A stretch of DNA of 64,000 bases, taken from the NCBI GenBank assembly GCA_020002185.1, contig CM034539.1:28454720-28518719 (forward strand), read 5' to 3'. Shown piece after piece: positions 8,022 to 24,500 of this stretch. The notes beneath the pieces are model-generated. The model was not told the DNA's origin. It did not search any database and saw nothing but the letters and a program-made list of their open reading frames with translations. Numbering within the stretch: the first letter of the stretch is position 1; each line of letters starts with the position of its first letter. The stretch comes from Paraescarpia echinospica (taxonomy: Eukaryota; Annelida; Polychaeta; Sabellida; Siboglinidae). The position numbers and the translations under genes are program-made.

Positions 8022-9220
8022 TAATTAACCACAAACGGGAATGCATGTTACCTTTTCATCTCCGTCATGTAAGTTACAATAAAATAGTACGTAAGTTATG
8101 GGTGTTAAAACTCATTCCCATTTGATGTTTTATTTTGTCTAATGAAGTAGTACATGCAGTATTCGCGAGACAAACATGTCCCATGTCAAAGTGATCGATA
8201 AAATTCACGCATATCTCCACAAAACTGTATTTTCAAGTACACTCTTTCGGCGGATGGATCCTTAATGTGGTCTTACCACAAATAGATGTCCTGCATGTTA
8301 CAAACCTTCACGAAGGCTAGACTGATCTCAAGCTACACACATAACTAGATTAACCACAAAGGGTAATGCGTGTTACCCTTTCATCTCCGTCACGTAAGTT
8401 ACAAAAAAATAGTACGTAAGTTATAGGTGTGAAAACTCATTCCCATTTGATGTTTTATTTTGAATAATGCAGTAGTACATTCAACATTCACGACACAAAC
8501 ATGTCCGTTTTCAAAGTGATCAAAAAAATCCTCGCATATCACCACAAAACAGTATTTTCAAGTACGTTATTTCGGCTGACGGATCCTTAATGTGGTCATA
8601 CACAAATAGATGTCCGGCATTTTACAAATCTTCTCGAAGGCTAGACTATCTCAAGCTACACAAATATCTAGATTAAACACAAAGGGGAATGCATGTTACC
8701 CTATCATCTCCGTCACGTAAGTTACAAGAAAATGGTACGTAAGTTATGGGTGTGAAAACTCATTCCCATTTGATGTTTTATTTTGTCTAATTCAGTAGTG
8801 CATACAGTATTCACGAGACAAACATGTCCCATATCAAAGTAATTGATAAAAGTCACGTATATCACCAGAAAACAGTATTTTCAAGTGCACTATTTCGGCG
8901 GACGGATCCTTAATGTGGTCTTACCACAAATAGATGTCCTGCATGTTACAAACCTTCACGAAAGCTAGACTGATCTCAAGCTACACACATAACCAGATTA
9001 ACCACAAACGGGAATGCATGTTAACCTTTCATCTCCGTCACGTAAGTTACAAGAAAATAGAACGTTAGTTATGGGTGTTAAAACTCATTCCCATTTCATG
9101 TTTAATTTTGTCTAATGAAGTAGTACATGCAGTATTCACGAGACAAACATGTCCCATGTCAAAGTGATCGATAAAATTCACGCATATCTCCACAAAACTG
9201 TATTTTCAAGTACACTCTTT

Positions 9221-12200
9221 CGGCGGATGGATCCTTAATGTGGTCTTACCCCAAATAGATTACCTGCATGTTACAAATCTTCAAGAAGGCTAGACTGATC
9301 TCAAGCTACACACATAACTAGATTAATCACAAAGGGGAATGCGTGTTACCCATTCATCTCCGTCACGTAAGTTACAAGAAAATGGTACGTAAGTTATGGG
9401 TGTGAAAACTCATTCCCATTTGATGTTTTATTTTGTCTAATGCAGTAGTGCATTCAGTATTCACGAGACAAACATGTCCCATGTCAAAGTGATCTATACA
9501 ATTCATGCATATCACCACAAAACAATATTTTCAAGTGCAATATTTCGGCGGACGGATGCTTAATGTGGTCTTACCACAAATAGATGTCCTGCATGTTACA
9601 AACCTTCACGAAGGCTAGACTGATCTCAAGCTACGCACATAACTAAACTAACCACAAAGGGGAATGCACGTTACGCTTTCATCTCCGTCACGTAAGTTAC
9701 AAGAAAATAGTACCCAAGTTATAGGTGTGAAAACTCATTCCCATTTGAAGTTCTATTTTGTCTAATGAAGTAGTACATGCAGTATTCACGAGACAAACAT
9801 GTCCCATGTCAAAGTGATGGATAAAATTCACGCATATCTCCACAAAACTGTATTTTCAAGTACACTCTTTCGGCGGATGGATCCTTAATGTGGTCTTACC
9901 ACAAATAGATGTCCTGCATGTTACAAACCTACACGAAGGCTAGACTGATCTCAAGCTACACACATAACTAGATTAACCACAAAGGGGAGTGCGTGTTACC
10001 CTTTCATCTCCGTCACGTAAGTTACAAAAAAATAGTACGTATGTTATGTGTATTAAAACTCATTTCCATTTCGTGTTTTATTTTGTCTAATGCAGTTGTA
10101 CATTCAGTATTCACGAGACAAACATGTCCAATTTCAAAGTGATCGAATAAATTCACGCATATCACCACAAAACAGTATTTTCAAGTACACTATTTCGGCG
10201 GACGGGTCCTTAATGTGGTCTTACCCCAAATAGATTACCTGCATGTTACAAATCTTCGTGAAGGCTAGACTGATCTCAAGCTACACACATAACTAGATTA
10301 ATCATAAAGGGGAATGCGTGTTACCCATTCATCTCCGTCACGTAAGTTACAAGAAAATGGTACGTAAGTTATGGGTGAGAAAACTCTTTCCCATTTGATG
10401 TTTTATTTTGTCTAATGCAGTAGTCCATACAGTATTCACGAGACAAACATGTCCCATGTCAAAGTGATCTATAAAATTCATGCATATCACCACAAAACAA
10501 TATTTTGATGTGCACTCTTCCGGTGGATGGATCCTTAATGTGGTCTTACCACAAATAGATGTCCTACATGTTACAAACCTTCACGAAGGCTAGACTGATC
10601 TCAAGCTACACACATAACTAGATTAATCACAAAGGGGAATGCGTGTTACCCATTCATCTCCGTCACGTAAGTTACAAGAAAATAGTACGTAAGTTATGGG
10701 TGTTAAAACTAATTCCCATTTGATGTTTTATTTTGTTTAATGAAGTAGTACATGCAGTATTCACGAGACAAACATGTCCCATGTCAAAGTGATGTATAAA
10801 ATTCACGCATATCACCACAAAACAGTATTTTCAAGTGCACTATTTCGGCGGACGGATCCTTATTGTGGTCTTACCGCAAAGAGATGTCCTGAATGATTCA
10901 AACCTTCACGAAGGCTAGACTGATCTCAAGCTACACACATAACTAGATTAACCACAAAGGGGAATGCATGTTGCCCTTTTATCTCTGTCACGTAAGTTAC
11001 AAGAAAATAGTATGTATGTTATAGGTCTTAAAACTCATTTCTATTTCATGTTTCATTTTGTCTAATGCAGTAGTACATTCAGTATTCACGAGACAAACAT
11101 GTCCCATTTCAAAGTGATCAAAAAAATTCACGCATATCACCACAAAACAGTATTTTAAAGTGCACTCTTTCGGCGGACTGATCCTTAATGTGGTCTTACC
11201 CAAATATATGTCCTGCATGTTACAAATCTTCACGAAGGCTAGACTGATCTGAAGCTACACACATAACCAGATTAACCACAAACGGGAATGCATGTTACAC
11301 TTTCATCTCCGTCACGTAAGTTACAAGAAAATAGAACGTAAGTTATGGGTGTTAAAACTCATTCCCATTTGATGTTTTATTTTGTCTAATGAAGTAGTAC
11401 ATGCAGTATTCACGAGACAAACATGTCCCATGTCAAAGTGATCGATAAAATTCACGCATATCTCCACAAAACTGTATTTTCAAGTACACTCTTTCGGCGG
11501 ATGGATCCTTAATGTGGTCTTACCCCAAATAGATTACCTGCATGTTACAAATCTTCACGAAGGCTAGACTGATCTCAAGCTACACACATAACTAGATTAA
11601 TCACAAAGGGGAATGCGTGTTACCCATTCATCTCCGTCACGTAAGTTACAAGAAAATGGTACGTAAGTTATGGGTGTGAAAACTCATTCCCATTTGATGT
11701 TTTATTTTGTCTAATGCAGTAGTGCATTCAGTATTCACGAGACAAACATGTCCCATGTCAAAGTGATCTATAAAATTCATGCATATCACCACAAAACAAT
11801 ATTTTCAAGTGCACTATTTCGGCGGACGGATGCTTAATGTGGTCTTACCACAAATAGATGTCCTGCATGTTACAAACCTTCACGAAGGCTAGACTGATCT
11901 CAAGCTACGCACATAACTAAACTAACCACAAAGGGGAATGCACGTTACGCTTTCATCTCCGTCACGTAAGTTACAAGAAAATAGTACGTAAGTTATAGGT
12001 GTGAAAACTCATTCCCATTTGAAGTTCTATTTTGTCTAATAAAGTAGTACATGCAGTATTCACGAGACAAACATGTCCCATGTCAAAGTGATCGATAAAA
12101 TTCACGCATATCTCCACAAAACTGTATTTTCAAGTACACTCTTTCGGCGGATGGATCCTTAATGTGGTCTTACCACAAATAGATGTCCTGCATGTTACAA

Positions 12201-13800
12201 ACCTACACGAAGGCTAGACTGATCTCAAGCTACACACATAACTAGATTAACCACAAAGGGGAGTGCGTGTTACCCTTTCATCTCCGTCACGTAAGTTACA
12301 AAAAAATAGTACGTATGTTATGTGTATTAAAACTCATTTCCATTTCATGTTTTATTTTGTCTAATGCAGTTGTACATTCAGTATTCACGAGACAAACATG
12401 TCCAATTTCAAAGTGATCGAATAAATTCACGCATATCACAACAAAACAGTATTTTCAAGTACACTATTTCGGCGGACGGGTCCTTAATGTGGTCTTACCC
12501 CAAATAGATTACCTGCATGTTACAAATCTTCGTGAAGGCTAGACTGATCTCAAGCTACACACATAACTAGATTAATCATAAAGGGGAATGCGTGTTACCC
12601 ATTCATCTCCGTCACGTAAGTTACAAGAAAATGGTACGTAAGTTATGGGTGAGAAAACTCTTTCCCATTTGATGTTTTATTTTGTCTAATGCAGTAGTGC
12701 ATACAGTATTCACGAGACAAACATGTCCCATGTCAAAGTGATCTATAAAATTCATGCATATCACCACAAAACAATATTTTGATGTGCACTCTTTCGGCGG
12801 ATGGATCCTTAATGTGGTCTTACCACAAATAGATGTCCTACATGTTACAAACCTTCACGAAGGCTAGACTGATCTCAAGCTACACACATAACTAGATTAA
12901 TCACAAAGGGGAATGCGTGTTACCCATTCATCTCCGTCACGTAAGTTACAAGAAAATGGTACGTAAGTTATGGGTGTGGAAACTCATTCCCATTTGATGT
13001 TTTATTTTGTCTAATGCAGTAGTGCATACAGTATTCACGAGACAAACATGTTCCATGTCAAAGTGATGTATAAAATTCATGCATATCACCACAAAACAAT
13101 ATTTTCAAGTGCACTATTTCGGCGGACGGATCCTTAATGTGGTCTTACCACAAATAGATGTCCTGCATGTTACAAACCTTCACGAAGGCTAGACTGATCT
13201 CAAGCTACGCACATAACTAAACTAACCACAAAGGGGAATGCACGTTACGCTTTCATCTCCGTCACGTAAGTTACAAGAATATAGTACGTAAGTTATAGGT
13301 GTGAAAACTCATTCCCATTTGATGTTTTATTTTGTCTAATGCAGTAGTGCATACAGTATTCACGAGACAAACATGTCCCATGTCAAAGTGATCTATAAAA
13401 TTCATGCATATCACCACAAAACAATATTTTCAAGTGCACTCTTTCGGCGGACTGATCCTTAATGTGGTCTTACCCAAATATATGTCCTGCATGTTACAAA
13501 TCTTCACGAAGGCTAGACTGATCTCAAGCTACACACATAACCAGATTAACCACAAACGGGAATGCATGTTACCCTTTCATCTCCGTCACGTAAGTTACAA
13601 GAAAATAGTACGTAAGTTATGGGTGTTAAAACTCATTCCCATTTGATGTTTTATTTTGTCTAATGAAGTAGTACATGCAGTATTCACGAGACAAACATGT
13701 CCCATGTCAAAGTGATCGATAAAATTCACGCATATCTCCACAAAACTGTATTTTCAAGTACACTCTTTCGGCGGATGGATCCTTTATGTGGTCTTACCCC
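9221..13800 (+). repeat. Higher-order repeat of about 2,275 bp (7 monomers)
   Basis: Diagnostic variants recur at 2,275-bp spacing. The TACCCCAAATAGATTACC monomer at about 9246 recurs at 11521, and the version with ATCTTCGTGAAGG at about 10226 recurs at about 12501. Seven times 325 is 2,275, so this is a 7-monomer unit present about twice, with later rearrangement. Confidence 0.75.
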
Positions 13801-16800
13801 AAATAGATGTCCTGCATGTTACAAACCTTCACGAAGGCTAGAATGATCTCAAGCTACACACATAACTAGATTAATCACAAAGGGGAATGCGTGTTACCCA
13901 TTCATCTCCGTCACGTAAGTTACAAGAAAATGGTACGTAAGTTATGGGTGAGAAAACTCTTTCCCATTTGATGTTTTATTTTGTCTAATGCAGTAGTGCA
14001 TACAGTATTCACGAGGCAAACATGTCCCATGTCAAAGTGATCTATAAAATTCATGCATATCACCACAAAACAATATTTTCAAGTGCACTATTTCGGCGGA
14101 CGGATCCTTAATGTGGTCTTACCACAAATAGATGTCCTGCATGTTACAAACCTTCACGAAGGCTAGACTGTTCTCAAGCTACGCACATAACTAAACTAAC
14201 CACAAAGGGGAATGCACGTTACGCTTTCATCTCCGTCACGTAAGTTACAAGAAAATAGTACGTAAGTTATAGGTGTGAAAACTCATTCCCATTTGAAGTT
14301 CTATTTTGTCTAATGAAGTAGTACATGCAGTATTCACGAGACAAACATGTCCAATTTCAAAGTGATCGAATAAATTCACGCAAATCACAACAAAACAGTA
14401 TTTTCAAGTACACTATTTCGGCGGACGGGTCCTTAATGTGGTCTTACCCCAAATAGATTACCTGCATGTTACAAATCTTCGTGAAGGCTAGACTGATCTC
14501 AAGCTACACACATAACTAGATTAATCATAAAGGGGAATGCGTGTTACCCATTCATCTCCGTCACGTAAGTTACAAGAAAATGGTACGTAAGTTATGGGTG
14601 AGAAAACTCTTTCCCATTTGATGTTTTATTTTTTCTAATGCAGTAGTGCATACAGTATTCACGAGACAAACATGTCCCATGTCAAAGTGATGTATAAAAT
14701 TCATGCATATCACCACAAAACAATATTTTGATGTGCACTCTTTCGGCGGATGGATCCTTAATGTGGTCTTACCACAAATAGATGTCCTACATGTTACAAA
14801 CCTTCACGAAGGCTAGACTGATCTCAAGCTACACACATAACTAGATTAATCACAAAGGGGAATGCGTGTTACCCATTCATCTCCGTCACGTAAGTTACAA
14901 GAAAATGGTACGTAAGTTATGGGTGTGGAAACTCATTCCCATTTGATGTTTTATTTTGTCTAATGCAGTAGTGCATACAGTATTCACGAGACAAACATGT
15001 TCCATGTCAAAGTGATGTATAAAATTCATGCATATCACCACAAAACAATATTTTCAAGTGCACTATTTCGGCGGACGGATCCTTAATGTGGTCTTACCAC
15101 AAATAGATGTCCTGCATGTTACAAACCTTCACGAAGGCTAGACTGATCTCAAGCTACGCACATAACTAAACTAACCACAAAGGGGAATGCACGTTACGCT
15201 TTCATCTCCGTCACGTAAGTTACAAGAATATAGTACGTAAGTTATAGGTGTGAAAACTCATTCCCATTTGATGTTTTATTTTGTCTAATGCAGTAGTGCA
15301 TACAGTATTCACGAGACAAACATGTCCCATGTCAAAGTGATCTATAAAATTCATGCATATCACCACAAAACAATATTTTCAAGTGCACTCTTTCGGCGGA
15401 CTGATCCTTAATGTGGTCTTACCCAAATATATGTCCTGCATGTTACAAATCTTCACGAAGGCTAGACTGATCTCAAGCTACACACATAACCAGATTAACC
15501 ACAAACGGGAATGCATGTTACCCTTTCATCTCCGTCACGTAAGTTACAAGAAAATAGTACGTAAGTTATGGGTGTTAAAACTCATTCCCATTTGATGTTT
15601 TATTTTGTCTAATGAAGTAGTACATGCAGTATTCACGAGACAAATATGTCCCATGTCAAAGTGATCGATAAAATTCACGCATATCTCCACAAAACTGTAT
15701 TTTCAAGTACACTCTTTCGGCGGATGGATCCTTAATGTGGTCTTACCCCAAATAGATGTCCTGCATGTTACAAACCTTCACGAAGGCTAGAATGATCTCA
15801 AGCTACACACATAACTAGATTAATCACAAAGGGGAATGCGTGTTACCCATTCATCTCCGTCACGTAAGTTACAAGAAAATGGTACGTAAGTTATGGGTGA
15901 GAAAACTCTTTCCCATTTGATGTTTTATTTTGTCTAATGCAGTAGTGCATACAGTATTCACGAGGCAAACATGTCCCATGTCAAAGTGATCTATAAAATT
16001 CATGCATATCACCACAAAACAATATTTTCAAGTGCACTATTTCGGCGGACGGATCCTTAATGTGGTCTTACCACAAATAGATGTCCTGCATGTTACAAAC
16101 CTTCACGAAGGCTAGACTGATCTCAAGCTACGCACATAACTAAACTAACCACAAAGGGGAATGCACGTTACGCTTTCATCTCCGTCACGTAAGTTACAAG
16201 AAAATAGTACGTAAGTTATAGGTGTGAAAACTCATTCCCATTTAATGTTTTATTTTGTCTAATGCAGTAGTGCATACAGTATTCACGAGACAAACATGTC
16301 CCATTTCAAAGTGATCAAAAAAAATTCACGCATATCACCACAAAACAGTATTTTAATGTGCACTCTTTCGGCGGACTGATCCTTAATGTGGTCTTACCCA
16401 AATATATGTCCTGCATGTTACAAATCTTCACGAAGGCTAGACTGATCTCAAGCTACACACATAACCAGATTAACCACAAACGGGAATGCATTTTACACTT
16501 TCATCTCCGTCACGTAAGTATCAAGAAAATAGAACGTAAGTTATGGGTGTTAAAACTCATTCCCATTTGATGTTTTATTTTGTCTAATGAAGTAGTACAT
16601 GCAGTATTCACGAGACAAACATGTCCCATGTCAAAGTGATCGATAAAATTCACGCATATCTCCACAAAACTGTATTTTCAAGTACACTCTTTCGGCGGAT
16701 GGATCCTTAATGTGGTCTTACCACAAATAGATGTCCTGCATGTTACAAACCTTCACGAAGGCTAGACTGATCTCAAGTTACACACATAACTAGATTAACC

Positions 16801-19800
16801 ACAAAGGGGAATGCGTGTTACCCTTTCATCTCCGTCACGTAAGTTACAAAAAAATAGTACGTATGTTATGTGTATTAAAACTCATTTCCATTTCATGTTT
16901 TATTTTGTCTAATGCAGTTGTACATTCAGTATTCACGAGACAAACATGTCCCATTTCAAAGTGATCGAAAAAATTCACGCATATCACCACAAAACAGTAT
17001 TTTCAAGTACACTATTTCGGCGGACTTACCCCAAATAGATTACCTGCATGTTACAAATCTTCGTGAAGGCTAGACTGATCTCAAGCTACACACATAACTA
17101 GATTAATCACAAAGGGGAATGCGTGTTACCCATTCATCTCCGTCACGTAAGTTACAAGAAAATGGTACGTAAGTTATGGGTGTGAAAACTCATTCCCATT
17201 TGATGTTTTATTTTGTCTAATGCAGTAGTGCATACAGTATTCACGAGACAAACATGTCCCATGTCAAAGTGATCTATAAAATTCATGCATATCACCACAA
17301 AACAATATTTTCAAGTGCACTATTTCGGCGGACGGATCCTTAATGTGGTCTTACCACAAATAGATGTCCTGCATGTTACAAACCTTCACGAAGGCTAGAC
17401 TGATCTCAAGCTACGCACATAACTAAACTAACCACAAAGGGGAATGCACGTTACGCTTTCATCTCCGTCACGTAAGTTACAAGAATATAGTACGTAAGTT
17501 ATAGGTGTGAAAACTCATTCCCATTTGATGTTTTATTTTGTCTAATGCAGTAGTGCATACAGTATTCACGAGACAAACATGTCCATGTCAAAGTGATCTA
17601 TAAAATTCATGCATATCACCACAAAACAATATTTTCAAGTGCACTCTTTCGGCGGACTGATCCTTAATGTGGTCTTACCCAAATATATGTCCTGCATGTT
17701 ACAAATCTTCACGAAGGCTAGACTGATCTCAAGCTACACACATAACCAGATTAACCACAAACGGGAATGCATGTTACCCTTTCATCTCCGTCACGTAAGT
17801 TACAAGAAAATAGTACGTAAGTTATGGGTGTTAAAACTCATTCCCATTTGATGTTTTATTTTGTCTAATGAAGTAGTACATGCAGTATTCACGAGACAAA
17901 CATGTCCCATGTCAAAGTGATCGATAAAATTCACGCATATCTCCACAAAACTGTATTTTCAAGTACACTCTTTCGGCGGATGGATCCTTAATGTGGTCTT
18001 ACCCCAAATAGATGTCCTGCATGTTACAAACCTTCACGAAGGCTAGAATGATCTCAAGCTACACACATAACTAGATTAATCACAAAGGGGAATGCGTGTT
18101 ACCCATTCATCTCCGTCACGTAAGTTACAAGAAAATGGTACGTAAGTTATGGGTGAGAAAACTCTTTCCCATTTGATGTTTTATTTTGTCTAATGCAGTA
18201 GTGCATACAGTATTCACGAGGCAAACATGTCCCATGTCAAAGTGATCTATAAAATTCATGCATATCACCACAAAACAATATTTTCAAGTGCACTATTTCG
18301 GCGGACGGATCCTTAATGTGGTCTTACCACAAATAGATGTCCTGCATGTTACAAACCTTCACGAAGGCTAGACTGATCTCAAGCTACGCACATAACTAAA
18401 CTAACCACAAAGGGGAATGCACGTTACGCTTTCATCTCCGTCACGTAAGTTACAAGAAAATAGTACGTAAGTTATAGGTGTGAAAACTCATTCCCATTTG
18501 ATGTTTTATTTTGTCTAATGCAGTAGTGCATACAGTATTCACGAGACAAACATGTCCCATGTCAAAGTGATCTATAAAATTCATGCATATCACCACAAAA
18601 CAATATTTTCAAGTGCACTCTTTCGGCGGACTGATCCTTAATGTGGTCTTACCCAAATATATGTCCTGCATGTTACAAATCTTCACGAAGGCTAGACTGA
18701 TCTCAAGCTACACACATAACCAGATTAACCACAAACGGGAATGCATGTTACCCTTTCATCTCCGTCACGTACGTTACAAGAAAATAGTACGTATGTTATG
18801 TGTATTAAAACTCATTTCCATTTCATGTTTTATTTTGTCTAATGCAGTTGTACATTCAGTATTCACGAAACAAACATGTCCAATTTCAAAGTGATCGAAA
18901 AAATTCACGCATATCACCAAAAAACAGTATTTTCAAGTACACTATTTCGGCGGACGGGTCCTTAATGTGGTCTTACCCCAAATAGATTACCTGCATGTTA
19001 CAAATCTTCGTGAAGGCTAGACTGATCTCAAGCTACACACATAACTAGATTAATCACAAAGGGGAATGCGTGTTACCCATTCATCTCCGTCACGTAAGTT
19101 ACAAGAAAATGGTACGTCAGTTATGGGTGAGAAAACTCTTTCCCATTTGATGTTTTATTTTGTCTAATGCAGTAGTGCATACATTATTCACGAGGCAAAC
19201 ATGTCCCATGTCAAAGTGATCTATAAAATTCATGCATATCACCACAAAACAATATTTTCAAGTGCACTATTTCGGCGGACGGATCCTTAATGTGGTCTTA
19301 CCACAAATAGATGTCCTGCATGTTACAAACCTTCACGAAGGCTAGACTGATCTCAAGCTACGCACATAACTAAACTAACCACAAAGGGGAATGCACGTTA
19401 CGCTTTCATCTCCGTCACGTAAGTTACAAGAAAATAGTACGTAAGTTATAGGTGTGAAAACTCATTCCCATTTAATGTTTTATTTTGTCTAATGCAGTAG
19501 TGCATACAGTATTCACGAGACAAACATGTCCCATTTCAAAGTGATCAAAAAAAATTCACGCATATCACCACAAAACAGTATTTTAATGTGCACTCTTTCG
19601 GCGGACTGATTCTTAATGTGGTCTTACCCAAATATATGTCCTGCATGTTACAAATCTTCACGAAGGCTAGACTGATCTCAAGCTACACACATAACCAGAT
19701 TAACCACAAACGGGAATGCATTTTACACTTTCATCTCCGTCACGTAAGTATCAAGAAAATAGAACGTAAGTTATGGGTGTTAAAACTCATTCCCATTTGA

Positions 19801-22800
19801 TGTTTTATTTTGTCTAATGAAGTAATACATGCAGTATTCACGAGACAAACATGTCCCATGTCAAAGTGATCGATAAAATTCACGCATATCTCCACAAAAC
19901 TGTATTTTCAAGTACACTCTTTCGGCGGATGGATCCTTAATGTGGTCTTACCACAAATAGATGTCCTGCATGTTACAAACCTTCACGAAGGCTAGACTGA
20001 TCTCAAGTTACACACATAACTAGATTAACCACAAAGGGGAATGCGTGTTACCCTTTCATCTCCGTCACGTAAGTTACAAAAAAATAGTACGTATGTTATG
20101 TGTATTAAAACTCATTTCCATTTCATGTTTTATTTTGTCTAATGCAGTTGTACATTCAGTATTCACGAGACAAACATGTCCCATTTCAAAGTGATCGAAA
20201 AAATTCACGCATATCACCACAAAACAGTATTTTCAAGTACACTATTTCGGCGGACTTACCCCAAATAGATTACCTGCATGTTACAAATCTTCGTGAAGGC
20301 TAGACTGATTTCAAGCTACACACATAACTAGATTAATCACAAAGGGGAATGCGTGTTACCCATTCATCTCCGTCACGTAAGTTACAAGAAAATGGTACGT
20401 AAGTTATGGGTGTCAAAACTCATTCCCATTTGATGTTTTATTTTGTCTAATGCAGTAGTGCATACAGTATTCACGAGACAAACATGTCCCATGTCAAAGT
20501 GATCTATAAAATTCATGCATATCACCACAAAACAATATTTTCAAGTGCACTATTTCGGCGGACGGATCCTTAATGTGGTCTTACCACAAATAGATGTCCT
20601 GCATGTTACAAACCTTCACGAAGGCTAGACTGATCTCAAGCTACGCACATAACTAACCACAAAGGGGAATGCACGTTACGCTTTCATCTCCGTCACGTAA
20701 GTTACAAGGAAATAGTACGTAAGTTATAGGTGTGAAAACTCATTCTCATTTGATGTTTTATTTTGTCTAATGCAGTAGTGCATACAGTATTCACGAGACA
20801 AACATGTCCCATGTCAAAGTGATCTATAAAATTCATGCATATCACCACAAAACAATATTTTCAAGTGCACTCTTTCGGCGGACTGATCCTTAATGTGGTC
20901 TTACCCAAATATATGTCCTGCATGTTACAAATCTTCACGAAGGCTAGACTGATCTCAAGCTACACACATAACCAGATTAACCACAAACGGGAATGCATGT
21001 TACCCTTTCATCTCCGTCACGTAAGTTACAAGAAAATAGTACGTAAGTTATGGGTGTTAAAACTCATTCCCATTTGATGTTTTATTTTGTCTAATGAAGT
21101 AGTACATGCAGTATTCACGAGACAAACATGTCCCATGTCAAAGTGATCGATAAAATTCACGCATATCTCCACAAAACTGTATTTTCAAGTACACTCTTTC
21201 GGCGGACTGGATCCTTAATGTGGTCTTACCCAAATATATGTCCTGCATGTTACAAACCTTCACGAAGGCTAGACTGATCTCAAGCTACACACATAACTAG
21301 ATTAATCACAAAGGGGAATGCGTGTTACCCATTCATCTCCGTCACGTAAGTTACAAGAAAATGGTACGTAAGTTATGGGTGTTAAAACTCATTCCCATTT
21401 GATGTTTTATTTTGTCTAATGCAGTAGTGCATACAGTATTCACGAGACAAACATGTCCCATGTCAAAGTGATCTATAAAATTCATGCATATCACCACAAA
21501 ACAATATTTTCAAGTGCACTATTTCGGCGGACGGATCCTTAATGTGGTCTTACCACAAATAGATGTCCTGCATGTTACAAACCTTCACGAAGGCTAGACT
21601 GATCTCAAGCTACGCACATAACTAAACTAACCACAAAGGGGAATGCACGTTACGCTTTCATCTCCGTCACGTAAGTTACAAGAAAATAGTACGTAAGTTA
21701 TAGGTGTGAAAACTCATTCCCATTTGATGTTTTATTTTGTCTAATGCAGTAGTACATACAGTATTCACGAGACAAACATGTCCCATGTCAAAGTGATCGA
21801 TAAAATTCACGCATATCACCACAAAACAATATTTTCAAGTACACTCTTTCGGCGGATGGATCCTTAATGTGGTCTTACCCAAATATATGTCCTGCATGTT
21901 ACAAACCTTCACGAAGGCTAGACTGATCTCAAGCTACACACATAACTAGATTAACCACAAAGGGAATGCATGTTACCCTTTCATCTCCGTCACGTAAGTT
22001 ACAAAAAAATAGTACGTAAGTTATAGGTGTGAAAACTCATTCCCATTTGATGTTTTATTTTGAATAATGCAGAGTACATTCAACATTCACGACACAAACA
22101 TGTCCGTTTTCAAAGTGATCAAAAAAATCCTCGCATATCACCACAAAACAGTATTTTAAGTACTATTTCGGCGACGGATCCTTAATGTGGTCAACAAAAT
22201 AGATGTCCGGCATTTTACAAATCTTCTCGAAGGCTAGACTGTTATCTAGAAGTGTGACACAACTAACCTCCATTTGATGTTTTATTTTGTCTAATTCAGT
22301 AGTGCATACAGTATTCACGAGACAAACATGTCCCATATCAAAGTAATTATAAAATCTATATCACCAGAAAACAGTATTTTCAAGTGCACTATTTCGGCGG
22401 ACGGATCCTTAATGTGGTCTTACCCAAATAGATGTCCTGCATGTTAGCTACACACATAACCAGATTAACCACAAACCGGAATGCATGTTACCCTTTCATC
22501 TCCGTCACGTAAGTTACAAGAAAATAGTACGTAAGTTATGGGTGTTAAAACTCATTCCCATTTGATGTTTTATTTTGTCTAATGAAGTAGTACATACAGT
22601 ATTTACGAGACAAACATGTCCCATGTCAAAGTGATCGATAAAATTCACGCATATCTCCACAAAACTGTATTTTCAAGTACACTCTTTCGGTGGATGGATC
22701 CTTAATGTGGTCTTACCACAAATAGATGTCCTGCATGTTACAAACCTTCACGAAGGCTAGACTGATCTCAAACTACACACATAACTAGATTAACCACAAA

Positions 22801-24500
22801 AGGGAGTGCGTGTTACCTTTTCATCTCCGTCACGTAAGTTACAAAAAAATAGTACGTATGTTATGAGTATTAAAACTCATTTCCATTTCATGTTTTATTT
22901 TGGCTAATGCAGTTGTACATTCAGTATTCACGAAACAAACATGTCCAATTTCAAAGTGATCGAAAAAATTCACGCATATCACCACAAAACAGTATTTTCA
23001 AGTACACTATTTCGGCGGACGGGTCCTTAATGTGGTCTTACCCCAAATAGATTACCTGCATGTTACAAATCTTCGTGAAGGCTAGATTGATCTCAAGCTA
23101 CACACATAACTAGATTAATCACAAAGGGGAATGCGTGTTACCCATTCATCTCCGTCACGTAAGTTACAAGAAAATGGTACGTAAGTTATGGGTGAGAAAA
23201 CGCTTTCCCATTTGATGTTTTATTTTGTCTAATGCAGTAGTGCATACAGTATTCACGAGGCAAACATGTCCCATGTCAAAGTGATCTATAAAATTCATGC
23301 ATATCACCACAAAACAATATTTTCAAGTGCAATCTTTCGGCGGACTGATCCTTAATGTGGTCTTACCCAAATATATGTCCTGCATGTTACAAATCTTCAC
23401 GAAGTCTAGACTGATATCATGCTACACACATAACCAGATTAACCACAAACGGGAATGCATGTTACCCTTTCATCTCCGTCACGTACGTTACAAGAAAATA
23501 GTACGTATGTTATGTGTATTAAAACTCATTTCCATTTCATGTTTTATTTTGTCTAATGCAGTTGTACATTCAGTATTCACGAAACAAACATGTCCAATTT
23601 CAAAGTGATCGAAAGAATTCACGCATATCACCACAAAACAGTATTTTCAAGTACACTATTTCGGCGGACGGGTCCTTAATGTGGTCTTACCCCAAATAGA
23701 TTACCTGCATGTTACAAATCTTCGTGAAGGCTAGACTGATCTCAAGCTACACACATAACTAGATTAATCACAAAGGGGAATGCGTGTTACCCATTCATCT
23801 CCGTCACGTAAGTTACAAGAAAATGGTACGTATGTTATGGGTGAGAAAACTCTTTCCCATTTGATGTTTTATTTTGTCTAATGTAGTAGTGCATACAGTA
23901 TTCACGAGGCAAACATGTCCCATGTCAAAGTGATCTATAAAATTCATGCATATCACCACAAAACAATATTTTCAAGTGCACTATTTCGGCGGACGGATCC
24001 TTAATGTGGTCTTACCACAAATAGATGTCATGCATGTTACAAACCTTCACGAAGGCTAGACTGATCTCAAGCTACGCACATAACTAAACTAACCACAAAG
24101 GGGAATGCACGTTACGCTTTCATCTCCGTCACGTAAGTTACAAGAAAATAGTACGTAAGTTATAGGTGTGAAAACTCATTCCCATTTAATGTTTTATTTT
24201 GTCTAATGCAGTAGTGCATACAGTATTCACGAGACAAACATGTCCCATTTCAAAGTGATCAAAAAAAATTCACGCATATCACCACAAAACAGTATTTTAA
24301 TGTGCACTCTTTCGGCGGACTGATCCTTAATGTGGTCTTACCCAAATATATGTCCTGCATGTTACAAATCTTCACGAAGGCTAGACTGATCTCAAGCTAC
24401 ACACATAACCAGATTAACCACAAACGGGAATGCATTTTACACTTTCATCTCCGTCACGTAAGTATCAAGAAAATAGAACGTAAGTTATGGGTGTAAAAAC
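13404..24500 (+). repeat. Mixed higher-order repeats of about 1.95, 3.23 and 4.71 kb
   Basis: Subtype markers pair at 13404/15353 (1,949 bp, 6 monomers), 15353/18583 and 16358/19588 (3,230 bp each, 10 monomers), 17609/20835 (3,226 bp), and 18583/23297 and 19588/24302 (4,714 bp each). Repeating the same offset across independent markers shows block duplication rather than drift. The 17-bp deletion subtype (GGCGGACTTACCCC) marks these blocks near 17025, 20255, 24968, 26251 and 28395. Confidence 0.7.
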